Shown here one piece after another: positions 17,487 through 25,462 of a DNA stretch of 64,000 nucleotides. The notes beneath the pieces were generated by a model. The model made no database searches. It saw only the letters and a list, made by a program, of their open reading frames with translations, and was not told where the DNA came from. The translations under genes were made by a program, and so were the position numbers. Every line of letters starts with the position of its first letter. The stretch's first letter is position 1. Location of the stretch: contig CADEDA010000003.1 in assembly GCA_902825965.1 (NCBI GenBank), forward strand, positions 221,149-285,148. The letters run 5' to 3'. The stretch is from an uncultured Gemmatimonadota bacterium (GTDB taxonomy: Bacteria; Gemmatimonadota; Gemmatimonadetes; Gemmatimonadales; Gemmatimonadaceae).

Positions 17487-17687
17487 ATGTTCAAGACCAA
17501 TGAAGGAAGCGTCGACCGCATCGTCCGCGTCGCACTCGGGCTCGCGGTCCTCTCCCTCGCGTTCGTCGGCCCACAGTCCCCCCTCGGCTATCTCGGCATC
17601 GTGCCCATTGTGACCTTACTCATCGGCTGGTGCCCGCTGTATACCGTGCTCGGGATCAACACCTGCGGTGTGAAGACGGCGAAGTGA
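17487..17687 (+). CDS. DUF2892 (YgaP-type) small membrane protein
   Basis: 66 residues from ATG 17487 (MFKTNEGSVDRIVRVALG). Two hydrophobic helices follow (LAVLSLAFVG and LGIVPIVTLLIGW) with CPLYTVLGINTCGVKTAK at the end, exactly the DUF2892 pattern found alone or fused to rhodaneses such as YgaP. The two cysteines near the C-terminus are family features. The ATG has the purine stretch GGAGCGATCC upstream. It sits alone between the surface-protein unit and the dipeptidase gene. Confidence 0.85.
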   Translation: MFKTNEGSVDRIVRVALGLAVLSLAFVGPQSPLGYLGIVPIVTLLIGWCPLYTVLGINTCGVKTAK

Positions 17688-17742
17688 GTGTGGTCGCCGC
17701 GCGCGCAACAGGTGGCGCGCGGACTCCTTCCGAGACGAGGAG

Positions 17743-17764
17743 AAGGGCGCGCCGACGCGCCCTT
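17743..17764 (+). terminator. 9-bp hairpin after the DUF2892 gene
   Basis: AAGGGCGCG 17743-17751 pairs with CGCGCCCTT 17756-17764 around the loop CCGA. It lies 55 bases after the DUF2892 stop and 60 before the dipeptidase start. No T tract follows. Confidence 0.5.
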
Positions 17765-17824
17765 CCCTCGGCGGGGTGGGGAGGGCAGGTTCCGTGGAGA
17801 CCCTTCCACGAGCCTCCGATCCCG

Positions 17825-19051
17825 ATGACCACTCGCATCGTTGCCCGCCTCCGCCCGATCCTGCTCGGCGTTGCCATCCTGACGACTGCCGACGTGACGG
17901 GCGCGCAGGCGCCGTCGGCCGCCGACCTGGAGAAGGCCAAGCGCGTCCTGCGCGCCGTGCCGCTCATCGACGGGCACAACGACCTGCCCTGGGCGATCCG
18001 CGAGTCCAAGACCGCGCCCCACGATGTGGAGGCGTACGACCTGCGCGGTCGCACCACGGGCCACACCGACCTCGCGCGGCTCTCGGCCGGCATGCTCGGC
18101 GGGCAGTTCTGGTCCGTGTACATCCCCGGCGACAGCGCGACCCGGCGGTTGGGCTTTGCGAAGGTCCAGCTGGAGCAGATCGACATCATGCGCCGCGTGA
18201 TGGCCAAGTATCCGGACCGCTTCGAGCCGATCGGCACCGCGGCGGGATTCACGGCCGCGTTCGCGCGCGGCAGGATCGGATCCGTGCTCGGACTCGAGGG
18301 CGGACACGCGATCGAGAACTCGCTCGGTGCCCTGCGCGCGTACTACGACCTGGGCGCGCGGTACATGACACTCACGCACAACCAGACGCTCGACTGGGCC
18401 GACGCCGCGAGCGACGTCGCGCGGCACGGCGGCCTGAGCAACTTCGGGCGCGAGGTGGTGCGCGAGATGAATCGGCTCGGCATGCTCGTCGATCTCTCGC
18501 ACGTCTCGCCGGGCACGATGAGTGACGCGCTCGACGTGACGGAGGCGCCGGTGATCTTCTCGCACTCCAACGCCCGCGCCGTCACCGAGCACGTGCGCAA
18601 CGTGCCGGACTCCATCCTCACGCGACTCAAGGCCAACGGCGGCATCGTGATGGTGACGTTCGTGCCGGGGTTCAGTTCCAACGAGGTCGCCACCTGGAAC
18701 CGGACACCGGCCGCCCAGCGGCCGGCCGGCCCCGCGCCGCGGGCGACGCTCGCACAGGTCGCGGACCACATCGACCACATCCGCAAGGTGGCCGGGGTGG
18801 CACACGTGGGGTTGGGCGGCGACTTCGACGGGATCGAGGATGTGGTGCTGGGCCTCGAGGATGTGTCCACCTACCCGGCATTGCTCGCGGAACTGTCGCG
18901 TCGCGGCTGGAGCGAGGCGGACCTGCGGAAACTCGCCGGCGAGAACATCCTGCGTGTGTTCACGCAGGCCGAGCAGGTGGCGGCCCGCCTGCAGAAGGCG
19001 CGGCCGGCCAGCACGCGGACGATCGCCGAGCTCGACGGCTCAGCGCGCTGA
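17825..19051 (+). CDS. membrane dipeptidase (peptidase M19)
   Basis: 408 residues from ATG 17825; signal peptide to about residue 26 (TADVTGAQA). The M19 zinc-dipeptidase core is complete: LIDGHNDLPWAIRE, SVLGLEGGHAIENSLG, YMTLTHNQTLDWADA, VIFSHSNARAVTEHVRNVP and VGLGGDFDGIEDV. It cleaves dipeptides, including D-amino-acid-containing ones, outside the cytoplasm. The longer upstream frame to 17630 overlaps the DUF2892 end and has no signal peptide, so it is rejected. The 3' end overlaps the convergent CarH-like gene by 12 bases. Confidence 0.92.
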   Translation: MTTRIVARLRPILLGVAILTTADVTGAQAPSAADLEKAKRVLRAVPLIDGHNDLPWAIRESKTAPHDVEAYDLRGRTTGHTDLARLSAGMLGGQFWSVYIPGDSATRRLGFAKVQLEQIDIMRRVMAKYPDRFEPIGTAAGFTAAFARGRIGSVLGLEGGHAIENSLGALRAYYDLGARYMTLTHNQTLDWADAASDVARHGGLSNFGREVVREMNRLGMLVDLSHVSPGTMSDALDVTEAPVIFSHSNARAVTEHVRNVPDSILTRLKANGGIVMVTFVPGFSSNEVATWNRTPAAQRPAGPAPRATLAQVADHIDHIRKVAGVAHVGLGGDFDGIEDVVLGLEDVSTYPALLAELSRRGWSEADLRKLAGENILRVFTQAEQVAARLQKARPASTRTIAELDGSAR

Positions 19052-19999
19052 CCGGTTCGATGGGAGGGCCAGCGCCCGGCGCCGCAGCCAGCCGCGCAGG
19101 GCGCTGAGCGACGGCAGCAGGTCCGCGCCGACCTCGCGCAGCGCGTCCGCGTACGGCGGCGCGCCGCTGCCGCCGACCACCACCCCCACCCGCGGCGGTA
19201 GCAGCAGGCGCAGGCGGCGGAGCTCGTCGATGATGCGCGGATCCTCGGTCGGGTACACGATCGACAGCGCGATCGCGTCCGCCTTCACGTGCTCCACCGC
19301 GCGCGCCAGTTCCTCCGCCGGGAGGTCGGCGCCGAGATAGATCACGCGCCATCCGTTGCCGGTGGCCGACGTCGCGGCGAGCATCGCGCCCAGCTCATGC
19401 ACCTGGTGGGCGGGAGTGCCGACGATGAGCACGGGCGCACCGGGCTGCGGCGCCGCCACCTCCGACATCCAGGTGAGCACGCGCCGGATGGTGGTGCTGG
19501 CGAGATGCTCGTTCGCCGGCTGCAGCTGTCCCTGGTGCCACAGCGAGCCGATGGTGAACAGCAGCGGGCTGATGACCTCATCGAGCACTTCGTCCGCCGA
19601 GAGCCGGATGACGGCGGAGCGCAGCGTCTGCTCGAGGGCGTGCGCATCGAAGCGCTCGACGGCCATGAGGGCCGAGGAGAGGAAACCCTCGATCGCGGGA
19701 CCGTCGCTGCTGACGGGTCGATTGACCGCAGCCGCGCGCTCGTCGGCCTCGATGAGCGAGAGCAGCTCGGCGTTGTGGCGCGACGCCACCTGACTGATCT
19801 GGCGGCCGCCCTTGGTCGCGCGCACGAGGAGCTGCAGGCGTTCGACGTCGGCGTCGGTGTAGTGGCGCTGCCCGCCGGCGGAGCGGACGGGGGTCACTGC
19901 CCGGTAGCGCTTCTCCCAGGCACGCAACAGGTCGGGCGTGAGTCCGGTGCGCTGAGCCACGACGCGCATCGGGTGGAGGATCGGGGGTTGGTCAGCCAT
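19040..19999 (-). CDS. MerR-type regulator with B12-binding domain (CarH-like photoreceptor)
   Basis: 319 residues from ATG 19999. Residues 8-75 form a MerR helix-turn-helix (RVVAQRTGLTPDLLRAWEKRY, GQRHYTDADVERLQLL). Residues 100-185 are a four-helix B12 cap containing W154-x9-E164-H165, the motif that marks adenosylcobalamin-using CarH light sensors. Residues 188-310 are a cobalamin-binding Rossmann domain with His201 in VHELG as the likely lower cobalt ligand, and YLGADLPAEEL. Known CarH proteins repress in the dark and release DNA in light. A sigma70-like promoter and GGCAAA repeats lie directly upstream, suggesting autoregulation. Target genes are not obvious from neighbours. Confidence 0.85.
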   Translation of the reverse strand: MADQPPILHPMRVVAQRTGLTPDLLRAWEKRYRAVTPVRSAGGQRHYTDADVERLQLLVRATKGGRQISQVASRHNAELLSLIEADERAAAVNRPVSSDGPAIEGFLSSALMAVERFDAHALEQTLRSAVIRLSADEVLDEVISPLLFTIGSLWHQGQLQPANEHLASTTIRRVLTWMSEVAAPQPGAPVLIVGTPAHQVHELGAMLAATSATGNGWRVIYLGADLPAEELARAVEHVKADAIALSIVYPTEDPRIIDELRRLRLLLPPRVGVVVGGSGAPPYADALREVGADLLPSLSALRGWLRRRALALPSNRSAR

Positions 20000-20006
20000 G
20001 ATAGGA

Positions 20007-20035
20007 AATATCTGGACGCAAATGAACTTTGTCAA
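20007..20035 (-). promoter_or_regulatory. sigma70-like promoter of the CarH-like gene
   Basis: On the minus strand TTGACA (20030-20035) and GATATT (20007-20012) are separated by 17 bases, and the ATG lies 7 bases beyond the -10 box. The perfect -35 hexamer in locally AT-rich DNA stands out from the GC-rich background. The leader must be very short or absent. Confidence 0.7.
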
Positions 20036-20045
20036 GCAAATGGCT

Positions 20046-20080
20046 GGCAAAGTACAATAATTTGCCGAACAAGAGGCAAA
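20046..20080. promoter_or_regulatory. GGCAAA repeats, candidate operators for the CarH-like regulator
   Basis: GGCAAA 20046-20051 and TTTGCC 20061-20066 form an inverted repeat with a 9-base spacer, and another GGCAAA lies at 20075-20080. They sit just upstream of the -35 box of the regulator and between it and the divergent acetyltransferase gene. Binding is inferred from position only. No other gene is seen in 20000-20168. Confidence 0.4.
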
Positions 20081-20201
20081 ATCAGCGCCTCCTGTTCATA
20101 TACTACGTTGATCAAGGGCTGGTGTTATGGTTCTGTCCGGACATTCCGAATAGCCTCTGTGGGACATTGTGCAGTCCACCAAGCGTCACATCCTTCACCG
20201 C

Positions 20202-20732
20202 ATGATCGACCTGCATCACGTCGAACTCCGCTTCGCGACCGCGGCGGAGGCTGCAGACTACGCCCACGCGGCCCGCGAGTCCTTCCGCGAGGCCTACGAC
20301 ACCGGGGATGATCCCGAGAACCTCGAGATCCATCTCTCGCGTGCGTTCGGCGAGCCCATCCAGCGTCGCGAGTTACTCGACCCGCAGCAGCGGGTGCTGG
20401 CGGCGATCGAACCGGGCGGTGCCTGGGCCGGCTTCGCGATGCTGCGCGCCGATTCGCGGGCGGAGGGGGTCACGGGCCACGCGCCGATGGAGGTCGTGCG
20501 GTTCTACACGCGTGCGACCTGGTACGGCCGTGGCCTCGCCGCACGACTCATGGATGGCGCCCTCGCCGCCGCACGAGCGGCCGACCATGACGAGGTGTGG
20601 TTGCAGGTCTGGGAGCACAACCAGCGGGCGCGCCGCTTCTACGAGAAATCCGGCTTCGTCGCGCGTGGACGGAACCCCTTCCGCTTCGGCGACGTATGGG
20701 AAGAGGACATCGTGTATGCGCGCGTGCCCTGA
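20202..20732 (+). CDS. GNAT-family N-acetyltransferase
   Basis: 176 residues from ATG 20202 (MIDLHHVELRFATAAEAADY); an in-frame ATG at 20169 would add 11 residues and cannot be excluded, since neither has a clear ribosome site. It is an acetyl-CoA-dependent acetyltransferase of unknown substrate. The acetyl-CoA loop is seen in VVRFYTRATWYGRGLAARLM, and VWEHNQRARRFYEKSGFVARG is the typical motif B region. It diverges from the CarH-like regulator, so light/B12 control is possible but unproven. Confidence 0.8.
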   Translation: MIDLHHVELRFATAAEAADYAHAARESFREAYDTGDDPENLEIHLSRAFGEPIQRRELLDPQQRVLAAIEPGGAWAGFAMLRADSRAEGVTGHAPMEVVRFYTRATWYGRGLAARLMDGALAAARAADHDEVWLQVWEHNQRARRFYEKSGFVARGRNPFRFGDVWEEDIVYARVP

Positions 20733-20799
20733 GCTACATTGTCCGAGGCTGGTGCCCGCCGCGGGCGCCGCGCCCGACCACCCCAACCTGACCCACCCG

Positions 20800-21366
20800 A
20801 TGCGCTTCCTCCCGATCCTCGCCGCCACTGTGCTGCTCGCGTCTCCGCTCGTGGCGCAGCAACGCCTCACGGCCGCGCCGAGCACGCGTGCGACCGCGAC
20901 GCTGACGCTCAATCCGCCGCGGGTCCAGGGCCAGCCCGCCCCCGCGGCGCTCACGGTCAAGATCGACTACGGCGTGCCGCACGCCCGCGGCCGCGACGTG
21001 CCCAGCGAACTCGCCAAGGACGGCACGGTGTGGCGGACGGGGGCGAACTCGTCCACGACGCTCACCACCGACGTCGATCTCATGATCGGCGGCGCGAAGG
21101 TGCCGAAGGGTGCGTACTCGATCTACACCATCCGCGAGGCGGGCGCGTATCACCTGATCATCAACAAGAACACCGGGCAGTGGGGCACCGAGTACGACGC
21201 CTCCAAGGACTTGGTGCGCGTGCCGCTCAAGGCCACCACGCTCGCGGCCCCGATGGAGTCGCTGCAGATCACCTTCGTGCCGCCGGCCTCCGGCCCGCCG
21301 GCCGGCGTGCTGACCATCGCCTGGGGCAAGTTGCACCTCTCCGCGGACTGGTCGCTCGCGAACTGA
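20800..21366 (+). CDS. DUF2911 exported protein
   Basis: 188 residues from ATG 20800 with signal peptide MRFLPILAATVLLASPLVAQ. The core (VKIDYGVPHARGRDV, VWRTGANSSTTLTTDVDLMI, VPKGAYSIYTI, LTIAWGKLHLSADW) is the DUF2911 pattern common in Bacteroidota and Gemmatimonadota. Its role is unknown. It follows the acetyltransferase gene with a 67-base gap and may share its transcript. Upstream of the ATG is a pyrimidine/C-rich leader with no Shine-Dalgarno sequence. Confidence 0.85.
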   Translation: MRFLPILAATVLLASPLVAQQRLTAAPSTRATATLTLNPPRVQGQPAPAALTVKIDYGVPHARGRDVPSELAKDGTVWRTGANSSTTLTTDVDLMIGGAKVPKGAYSIYTIREAGAYHLIINKNTGQWGTEYDASKDLVRVPLKATTLAAPMESLQITFVPPASGPPAGVLTIAWGKLHLSADWSLAN

Positions 21367-21395
21367 CACGCGGCGCGGACCCCCGCGCGGCGCGC

Positions 21396-21761
21396 TCAAC
21401 CCGAGAGCGCCGCGCGGAGTTCCACCGCGATGGTCATCGGATCGAAGGGCTTGCTGAGGCAGGCCACGGCGCCGAGCTCGAGCGCATCATCCCGCTCGCC
21501 ACGCTGGACCCGCGCCGTCAGGAACACCACAGGGATCGCGGCCGTCGCCGGATCCGCCTTGAGCCGCCGACAGGTCTCGTACCCGTCGACTTCAGGCATC
21601 ATCGCATCCAGCAGGATCGCGTCGACGCCGCCGGCCCGTGCCCGCGCGATCAGCGCCGGCCCGCTGTCGAAGAACTCGGCCGTGATCTCGGGGTCGAGGC
21701 CGAGCGCGAGTTCGAGTATCGTCCGGATGTCGGACTCGTCATCGGCACAGAGGATGCGCAT
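21396..21761 (-). CDS. single-domain response regulator
   Basis: 121 residues from ATG 21761 (MRILCADDESDIRTILELAL); the upstream frame is repeat DNA. It is a lone receiver domain with acidic pair Asp7/Asp8, phospho-acceptor Asp52 (LLDAMMPEVDG), Thr82 and Lys104 (LSKPFDP), all conserved. No output domain is present, so it should signal by protein contact, as CheY or Spo0F do. It diverges from the Hpt gene 122 bases away and is near a hybrid kinase; together these could form a phosphorelay. Confidence 0.9.
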   Translation of the reverse strand: MRILCADDESDIRTILELALGLDPEITAEFFDSGPALIARARAGGVDAILLDAMMPEVDGYETCRRLKADPATAAIPVVFLTARVQRGERDDALELGAVACLSKPFDPMTIAVELRAALSG

Positions 21762-21837
21762 CGACGGCAATCTGGCCTGCCGGTCGAGACTCTGGCAACG
21801 TAGGCGCGCGCCCCAGACCGCTCGCACGACGGCCCCG

Positions 21838-21921
21838 CACGAACCCGGCCGCGATCCCGGCCACGAACCCGGCCACGAACCCCGTGATGGACCCTGCGAT
21901 GGACCCTGCGATGGACCCCAC
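21838..21921. repeat. 12-nt tandem array spanning the start of the Hpt gene
   Basis: Four units like CACGAACCCGGC (21838-21885) pass into three units like GATGGACCCTGC (21886-21921), seven in all with constant 12-nt period; the two unit types share 8 of 12 bases. The right half codes for the repeated MDPA and supplies several in-phase start codons. Confidence 0.85.
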
Positions 21922-22261
21922 TGCACGCATGCAGGCCGCGCTGGCACAACTCCGCCTGCGCTTCGCCGCCACGGCCCCGGCGACCGTCGAACGGTTCCGC
22001 GCATTGGCGGCCGCGCTGGACGTCGATCCCGTGTCGGCGGACGTGCTCACCGACCTGGCGAAGGAACTGCACCGCTTCCGCGGCACCGCCGGGAGCTACG
22101 GCTTCCGCGCCGCGAGTTCGTTGGCGGGCGAGTTCGAGGCGCGTGTGCACCGCTGGTCGGCGGAGCCGGACTTGGAGCGCACGACCCGCGCGGCCGACGC
22201 GCGGCGGTTCGTCGAAGCGCTAGCGCCGCTTCTGCAGCTCGAGGCGGACGCGGTCGAATAG
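21884..22261 (+). CDS. Hpt (histidine phosphotransfer) domain protein
   Basis: 125 residues from GTG 21884, with ATG codons at 21887, 21899, 21911 and 21929 as alternative starts because the N-terminus (MMDPAMDPAMDPTARM) is encoded by tandem repeats. The helical core contains LAKELHRFRGTAGSYGF with His63 in the Hpt pattern HxxxGxxxxxG. It should shuttle phosphate between the hybrid kinase and the lone receiver next door. Its 3' end overlaps the convergent kinase gene by 42 bases, so both reading frames are coding there. Confidence 0.75.
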   Translation: MMDPAMDPAMDPTARMQAALAQLRLRFAATAPATVERFRALAAALDVDPVSADVLTDLAKELHRFRGTAGSYGFRAASSLAGEFEARVHRWSAEPDLERTTRAADARRFVEALAPLLQLEADAVE

Positions 22262-24199
22262 CAGCGCCTCCGAGTCGCGCGTCTTCACGAACGCGTCCGA
22301 CGCCCGGATGCCGGCCGCGCGCAGCTCATCGGTGGGATGCTCGCGCGCCGAGAACAGGAACACCGGCAGGGTGCGGGTCTTGGGGTCCTGCCGGATGGTG
22401 CGCGCGAACTCGAGTCCCGACATGCCGGGAAGCCCCGGGTCGAGCACGATCGCGCCGACGGGCTCGCGGCTCAGCACCTCGAGCGCTGCTTCGGCGCTCT
22501 GCACCCCGATGGGCCGCGCCAGCGCCTCGAAGTGTGCCACCAGCACGTCGCGCATCGAGGGGTCGTCCTCGACGATCAGGATCACGCGGCGCGCGTCATC
22601 GCCTCCGGTGTACGGCGCAGCGATCGGCAGCGTGACCCAGAAGGCGGTGCCGCCACCCTCGGCCGCCTCGAAGCCGATCGCCCCGGAGTGCTGCTCCACG
22701 ATGCCGCGTGCGATGTTGAGACCGAGTCCCGTGCCGCCGCTCTTGCGGGAATCGGCGCCACCGGCCTGCTGGAACCGCCCGAAGATGCGCTCGGCGAACT
22801 CGGGAGCGATGCCCGGGCCGAAGTCGCGGACCCGGACCCGCACCTGGCCCTGTTCGAGCCCGATCGACAGCTCCACCGTCCCCTCGGCCGGCGAGAACTT
22901 GATCGCGTTGCTCAGGAGATTGGTGAACACCTGGATCAAGCGGTCCGGATCGCCGATCACGTCGGCGTCGGCATCCATCGCCGTGGTGATCCGCAGGCTG
23001 ATCCGGTGGTCGCGGGCGAATCCCTCCAGCCCCGTGCAGGTGGTCTCGAGCAGCGGTCGCAGGCGCAGCCGATCCCGCCGCAGCGAGATCTGGCCCGCGT
23101 CCATCTTCTCGATGTCGAGGATGTCGTTGATGAGCCGGATGAGGCGTTCGGTGTTGGACATCGCGATCTGGAGCAGGTCGCGACCCTTGGCGGGGAGCTC
23201 GCCGACCTTGCCGCCGAGGATGAGGCCGAGCGCGCCGCGCATGGAGGTCAGCGGCGTGCGCAGTTCATGGCTCACCGTCGAGACGAAGTCGGTCTTGAGC
23301 CGTTCGAGTTCGCGCAGCTGCACGATGTCCTGCTGCAGCTGGCGTTCACGCCGTTCGATGTTGGCCGCGAGCTGCTCGAACGCGGTCGCGAGGTGGGCCA
23401 TCTCGCGGTTGGGGGCGAGTTGGGCGTCGGGCAGGCGGGCACGCGCGTACGCGCCGGCGTCGAGGGCCTCCGCGGCCGCCACCACCTGCGCGAGCGCCCG
23501 GGCCACGAGCCGCATGAGCAGCGTGAGCACGAGCAGGAAGACCGCCAGCGCCGCGGTCCACACGAAGAAGTTGGCCAGTTCGTAGTACGCGGCGTCGGCA
23601 TCCACCGTGAGTTCGGTCTGCAGGGTCGCGTTCCGCAGGTTGCGCGCGACCTCCGCCTGCAGCTGCTGCGCGACGGCCATGGCGGCGGCGCCGCTGGCGA
23701 TGGCGCGGGCTCCCGGAGTGCCGGCGGCGAACGCGGCGAGGCCACCGGCGCGCCGCCGGGCGACGTTGGGGACGAATGACGAATCCTCCCAGCGGGCCAG
23801 CAACGTCTGCAGGGAGTCCAGCGCGAGGGTCGTGCGCGGGTTGGGAACCAGCTCCGTCAGGTCGGCGATGTCCACGCGGAGGCCGAGGCGGGCCCGGGCG
23901 TAGGCGTTGAGATACGCGGTGTCGCCGGTGAGCAGGTATCCGCGGTGGTTCGACGCGATCTCCCGCAACCCCGTCTCGATGCGCGTCGCCACGAGGGTCG
24001 CGGTGTGCAGGCGGCTCAAGCGCTGCGTGACCGCCCGCAGTTCGGTCTGCTGGCGTTCGCTGGCACGCCGGGCCACGAGGAACCACCCCAGGCCGAAGAG
24101 CATGCCGACCACGAGCAACTGTGCGGCCAGCGGCAGGCCGCGCCAGCGGGCGATGAGCGTACGGCGTGCCGGGGCGGGCGCGGGAATGGGTGACTTCAC
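22220..24199 (-). CDS. hybrid sensor histidine kinase with C-terminal receiver
   Basis: 659 residues from GTG 24199 (MKSPIPAPAPARRTLIARW); a longer frame to 24337 exists but runs into the divergent promoter region. Transmembrane helix about 25-43, a CHASE3-like periplasmic sensor 50-205 (EIASNHRGYLLTGD), second helix 212-232, HAMP-like linker, then HisKA with His311 (VSTVSHELRTPL), HATPase motifs NLLSNAIKFSP, FGPGIAPEFAERIFGRF and GGTGLGLNIARGI, and a receiver with acceptor Asp near residue 590 (VLDPGLPGMSG). The signal is unknown. It is convergent with the Hpt gene and diverges from tal. Confidence 0.9.
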   Translation of the reverse strand: MKSPIPAPAPARRTLIARWRGLPLAAQLLVVGMLFGLGWFLVARRASERQQTELRAVTQRLSRLHTATLVATRIETGLREIASNHRGYLLTGDTAYLNAYARARLGLRVDIADLTELVPNPRTTLALDSLQTLLARWEDSSFVPNVARRRAGGLAAFAAGTPGARAIASGAAAMAVAQQLQAEVARNLRNATLQTELTVDADAAYYELANFFVWTAALAVFLLVLTLLMRLVARALAQVVAAAEALDAGAYARARLPDAQLAPNREMAHLATAFEQLAANIERRERQLQQDIVQLRELERLKTDFVSTVSHELRTPLTSMRGALGLILGGKVGELPAKGRDLLQIAMSNTERLIRLINDILDIEKMDAGQISLRRDRLRLRPLLETTCTGLEGFARDHRISLRITTAMDADADVIGDPDRLIQVFTNLLSNAIKFSPAEGTVELSIGLEQGQVRVRVRDFGPGIAPEFAERIFGRFQQAGGADSRKSGGTGLGLNIARGIVEQHSGAIGFEAAEGGGTAFWVTLPIAAPYTGGDDARRVILIVEDDPSMRDVLVAHFEALARPIGVQSAEAALEVLSREPVGAIVLDPGLPGMSGLEFARTIRQDPKTRTLPVFLFSAREHPTDELRAAGIRASDAFVKTRDSEALLFDRVRLELQKRR

Positions 24200-24321
24200 A
24201 CTGCGGAGACGAATCAGCCGAGAGCGAGGGCACGTCCGCCGTGACGGCGAGCGGACTTCGTGACGCCTCTCGTGGTAGATTCCCAGTTCGGCCTCCCGTT
24301 CACCTGTCCAGCATCCCCTCC

Positions 24322-25455
24322 ATGTCCGCCAACACACCGCTCCACACGCTGCACGCCGCCGGCCAGTCGATCTGGCTCGACTACATCGACCGCACGATGC
24401 TCGCCAACGGCGACCTGCAACGGCGGATCCGCGATGACGCCCTCACGGGCATGACCTCGAATCCCACGATCTTCGAGAAGGCGCTGGCGACGGGGACGGC
24501 GTACGACGCGCAGCTCAGCGCCGCGGCGGGGACACGGGGCGCCTGGGAGCTGTTCGAACTCGTCGAGACCGATGACGTGCGCACCGCCTGCGACGCCTTC
24601 GCCGGCGTGTATCGCGCGTCGACGGGACTCGACGGCTACGTCTCCATCGAGGTGTCGCCGGGGTCGGCCCACGACGCCGCCGCGACGATCACCGAGGCGC
24701 ATCGGCTCTGGAAGACCGTGGACCGGCCGAACGTCATGATCAAGGTGCCCGGCACCGCCGAGGGCTGTGTCGCGCTGCGTCGCCTCATCGCGGATGGCCT
24801 CAACGTCAACGTCACGCTGTTGTTCTCCGTGGACGCGCACGCCCGCGTGATCGACGCCTATCTCGCGGGTCTCGAGGACCGGGCGGCGGCGGGTGGTGAC
24901 CTGCGCCACGTCGCCTCGGTCGCGTCGTTCTTCGTGAGCCGGGTGGATGGCGCGATCGACGCGATGCTCGAGGCCAAGGTGAAGGACGGCGCGCTCCCGC
25001 GCGAGCGGGCGACCGCACTCCAGGGCAAGGCGGCGATCGCCAACGCCAAGCGGGCGTACCGCCTGTTCCAGGAGCGGTTCCGCGGCGCGCGGTGGGAGCG
25101 GCTCGCGGCGCTGGGGGCGCAGGTGCAGCGTCCGCTCTGGGCGAGCACGAGCACCAAGAACCCGGCGTACCGCGACGTGCTCTACGTGGAGCAGCTCGTG
25201 GGGCCGTCCACCGTCAACACCATGCCGCCGGCGACGCTCGAGGCTTTCCGCGACCACGGCGTGACGGCCCGCACGGTCGACGCCGACGTCGCCGCCGCCG
25301 ACGCGCTGCTCGAGGCGCTCGCGGGCGTCGGCATCCGCCTCGATGCCGTCACCGACCAGTTGCTCATCGAGGGCCTGGCCAGCTTCCAGAAGTCCTTCGA
25401 CACGCTGATCGCCGGCATCGAACGCAAGACCGCCTCTCTCGCCGCCGGACACTGA
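24322..25455 (+). CDS. tal: transaldolase
   Basis: 377 residues from ATG 24322, the long transaldolase type that in some bacteria is fused to phosphoglucose isomerase. It transfers dihydroxyacetone units between sugar phosphates in the pentose phosphate pathway. Motifs: GMTSNPTIFEKA, PNVMIKVPGTAEG with the Schiff-base lysine, NVNVTLLFSVDAH, VASFFVSRVD, and PLWASTSTKNPAYRDVLYVEQLVGP. It is first in a carbon-metabolism run; pyk starts 7 bases after its stop. Pgi follows three genes later rather than being fused. Confidence 0.95.
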   Translation: MSANTPLHTLHAAGQSIWLDYIDRTMLANGDLQRRIRDDALTGMTSNPTIFEKALATGTAYDAQLSAAAGTRGAWELFELVETDDVRTACDAFAGVYRASTGLDGYVSIEVSPGSAHDAAATITEAHRLWKTVDRPNVMIKVPGTAEGCVALRRLIADGLNVNVTLLFSVDAHARVIDAYLAGLEDRAAAGGDLRHVASVASFFVSRVDGAIDAMLEAKVKDGALPRERATALQGKAAIANAKRAYRLFQERFRGARWERLAALGAQVQRPLWASTSTKNPAYRDVLYVEQLVGPSTVNTMPPATLEAFRDHGVTARTVDADVAAADALLEALAGVGIRLDAVTDQLLIEGLASFQKSFDTLIAGIERKTASLAAGH

Positions 25456-25462
25456 GCCCCGC

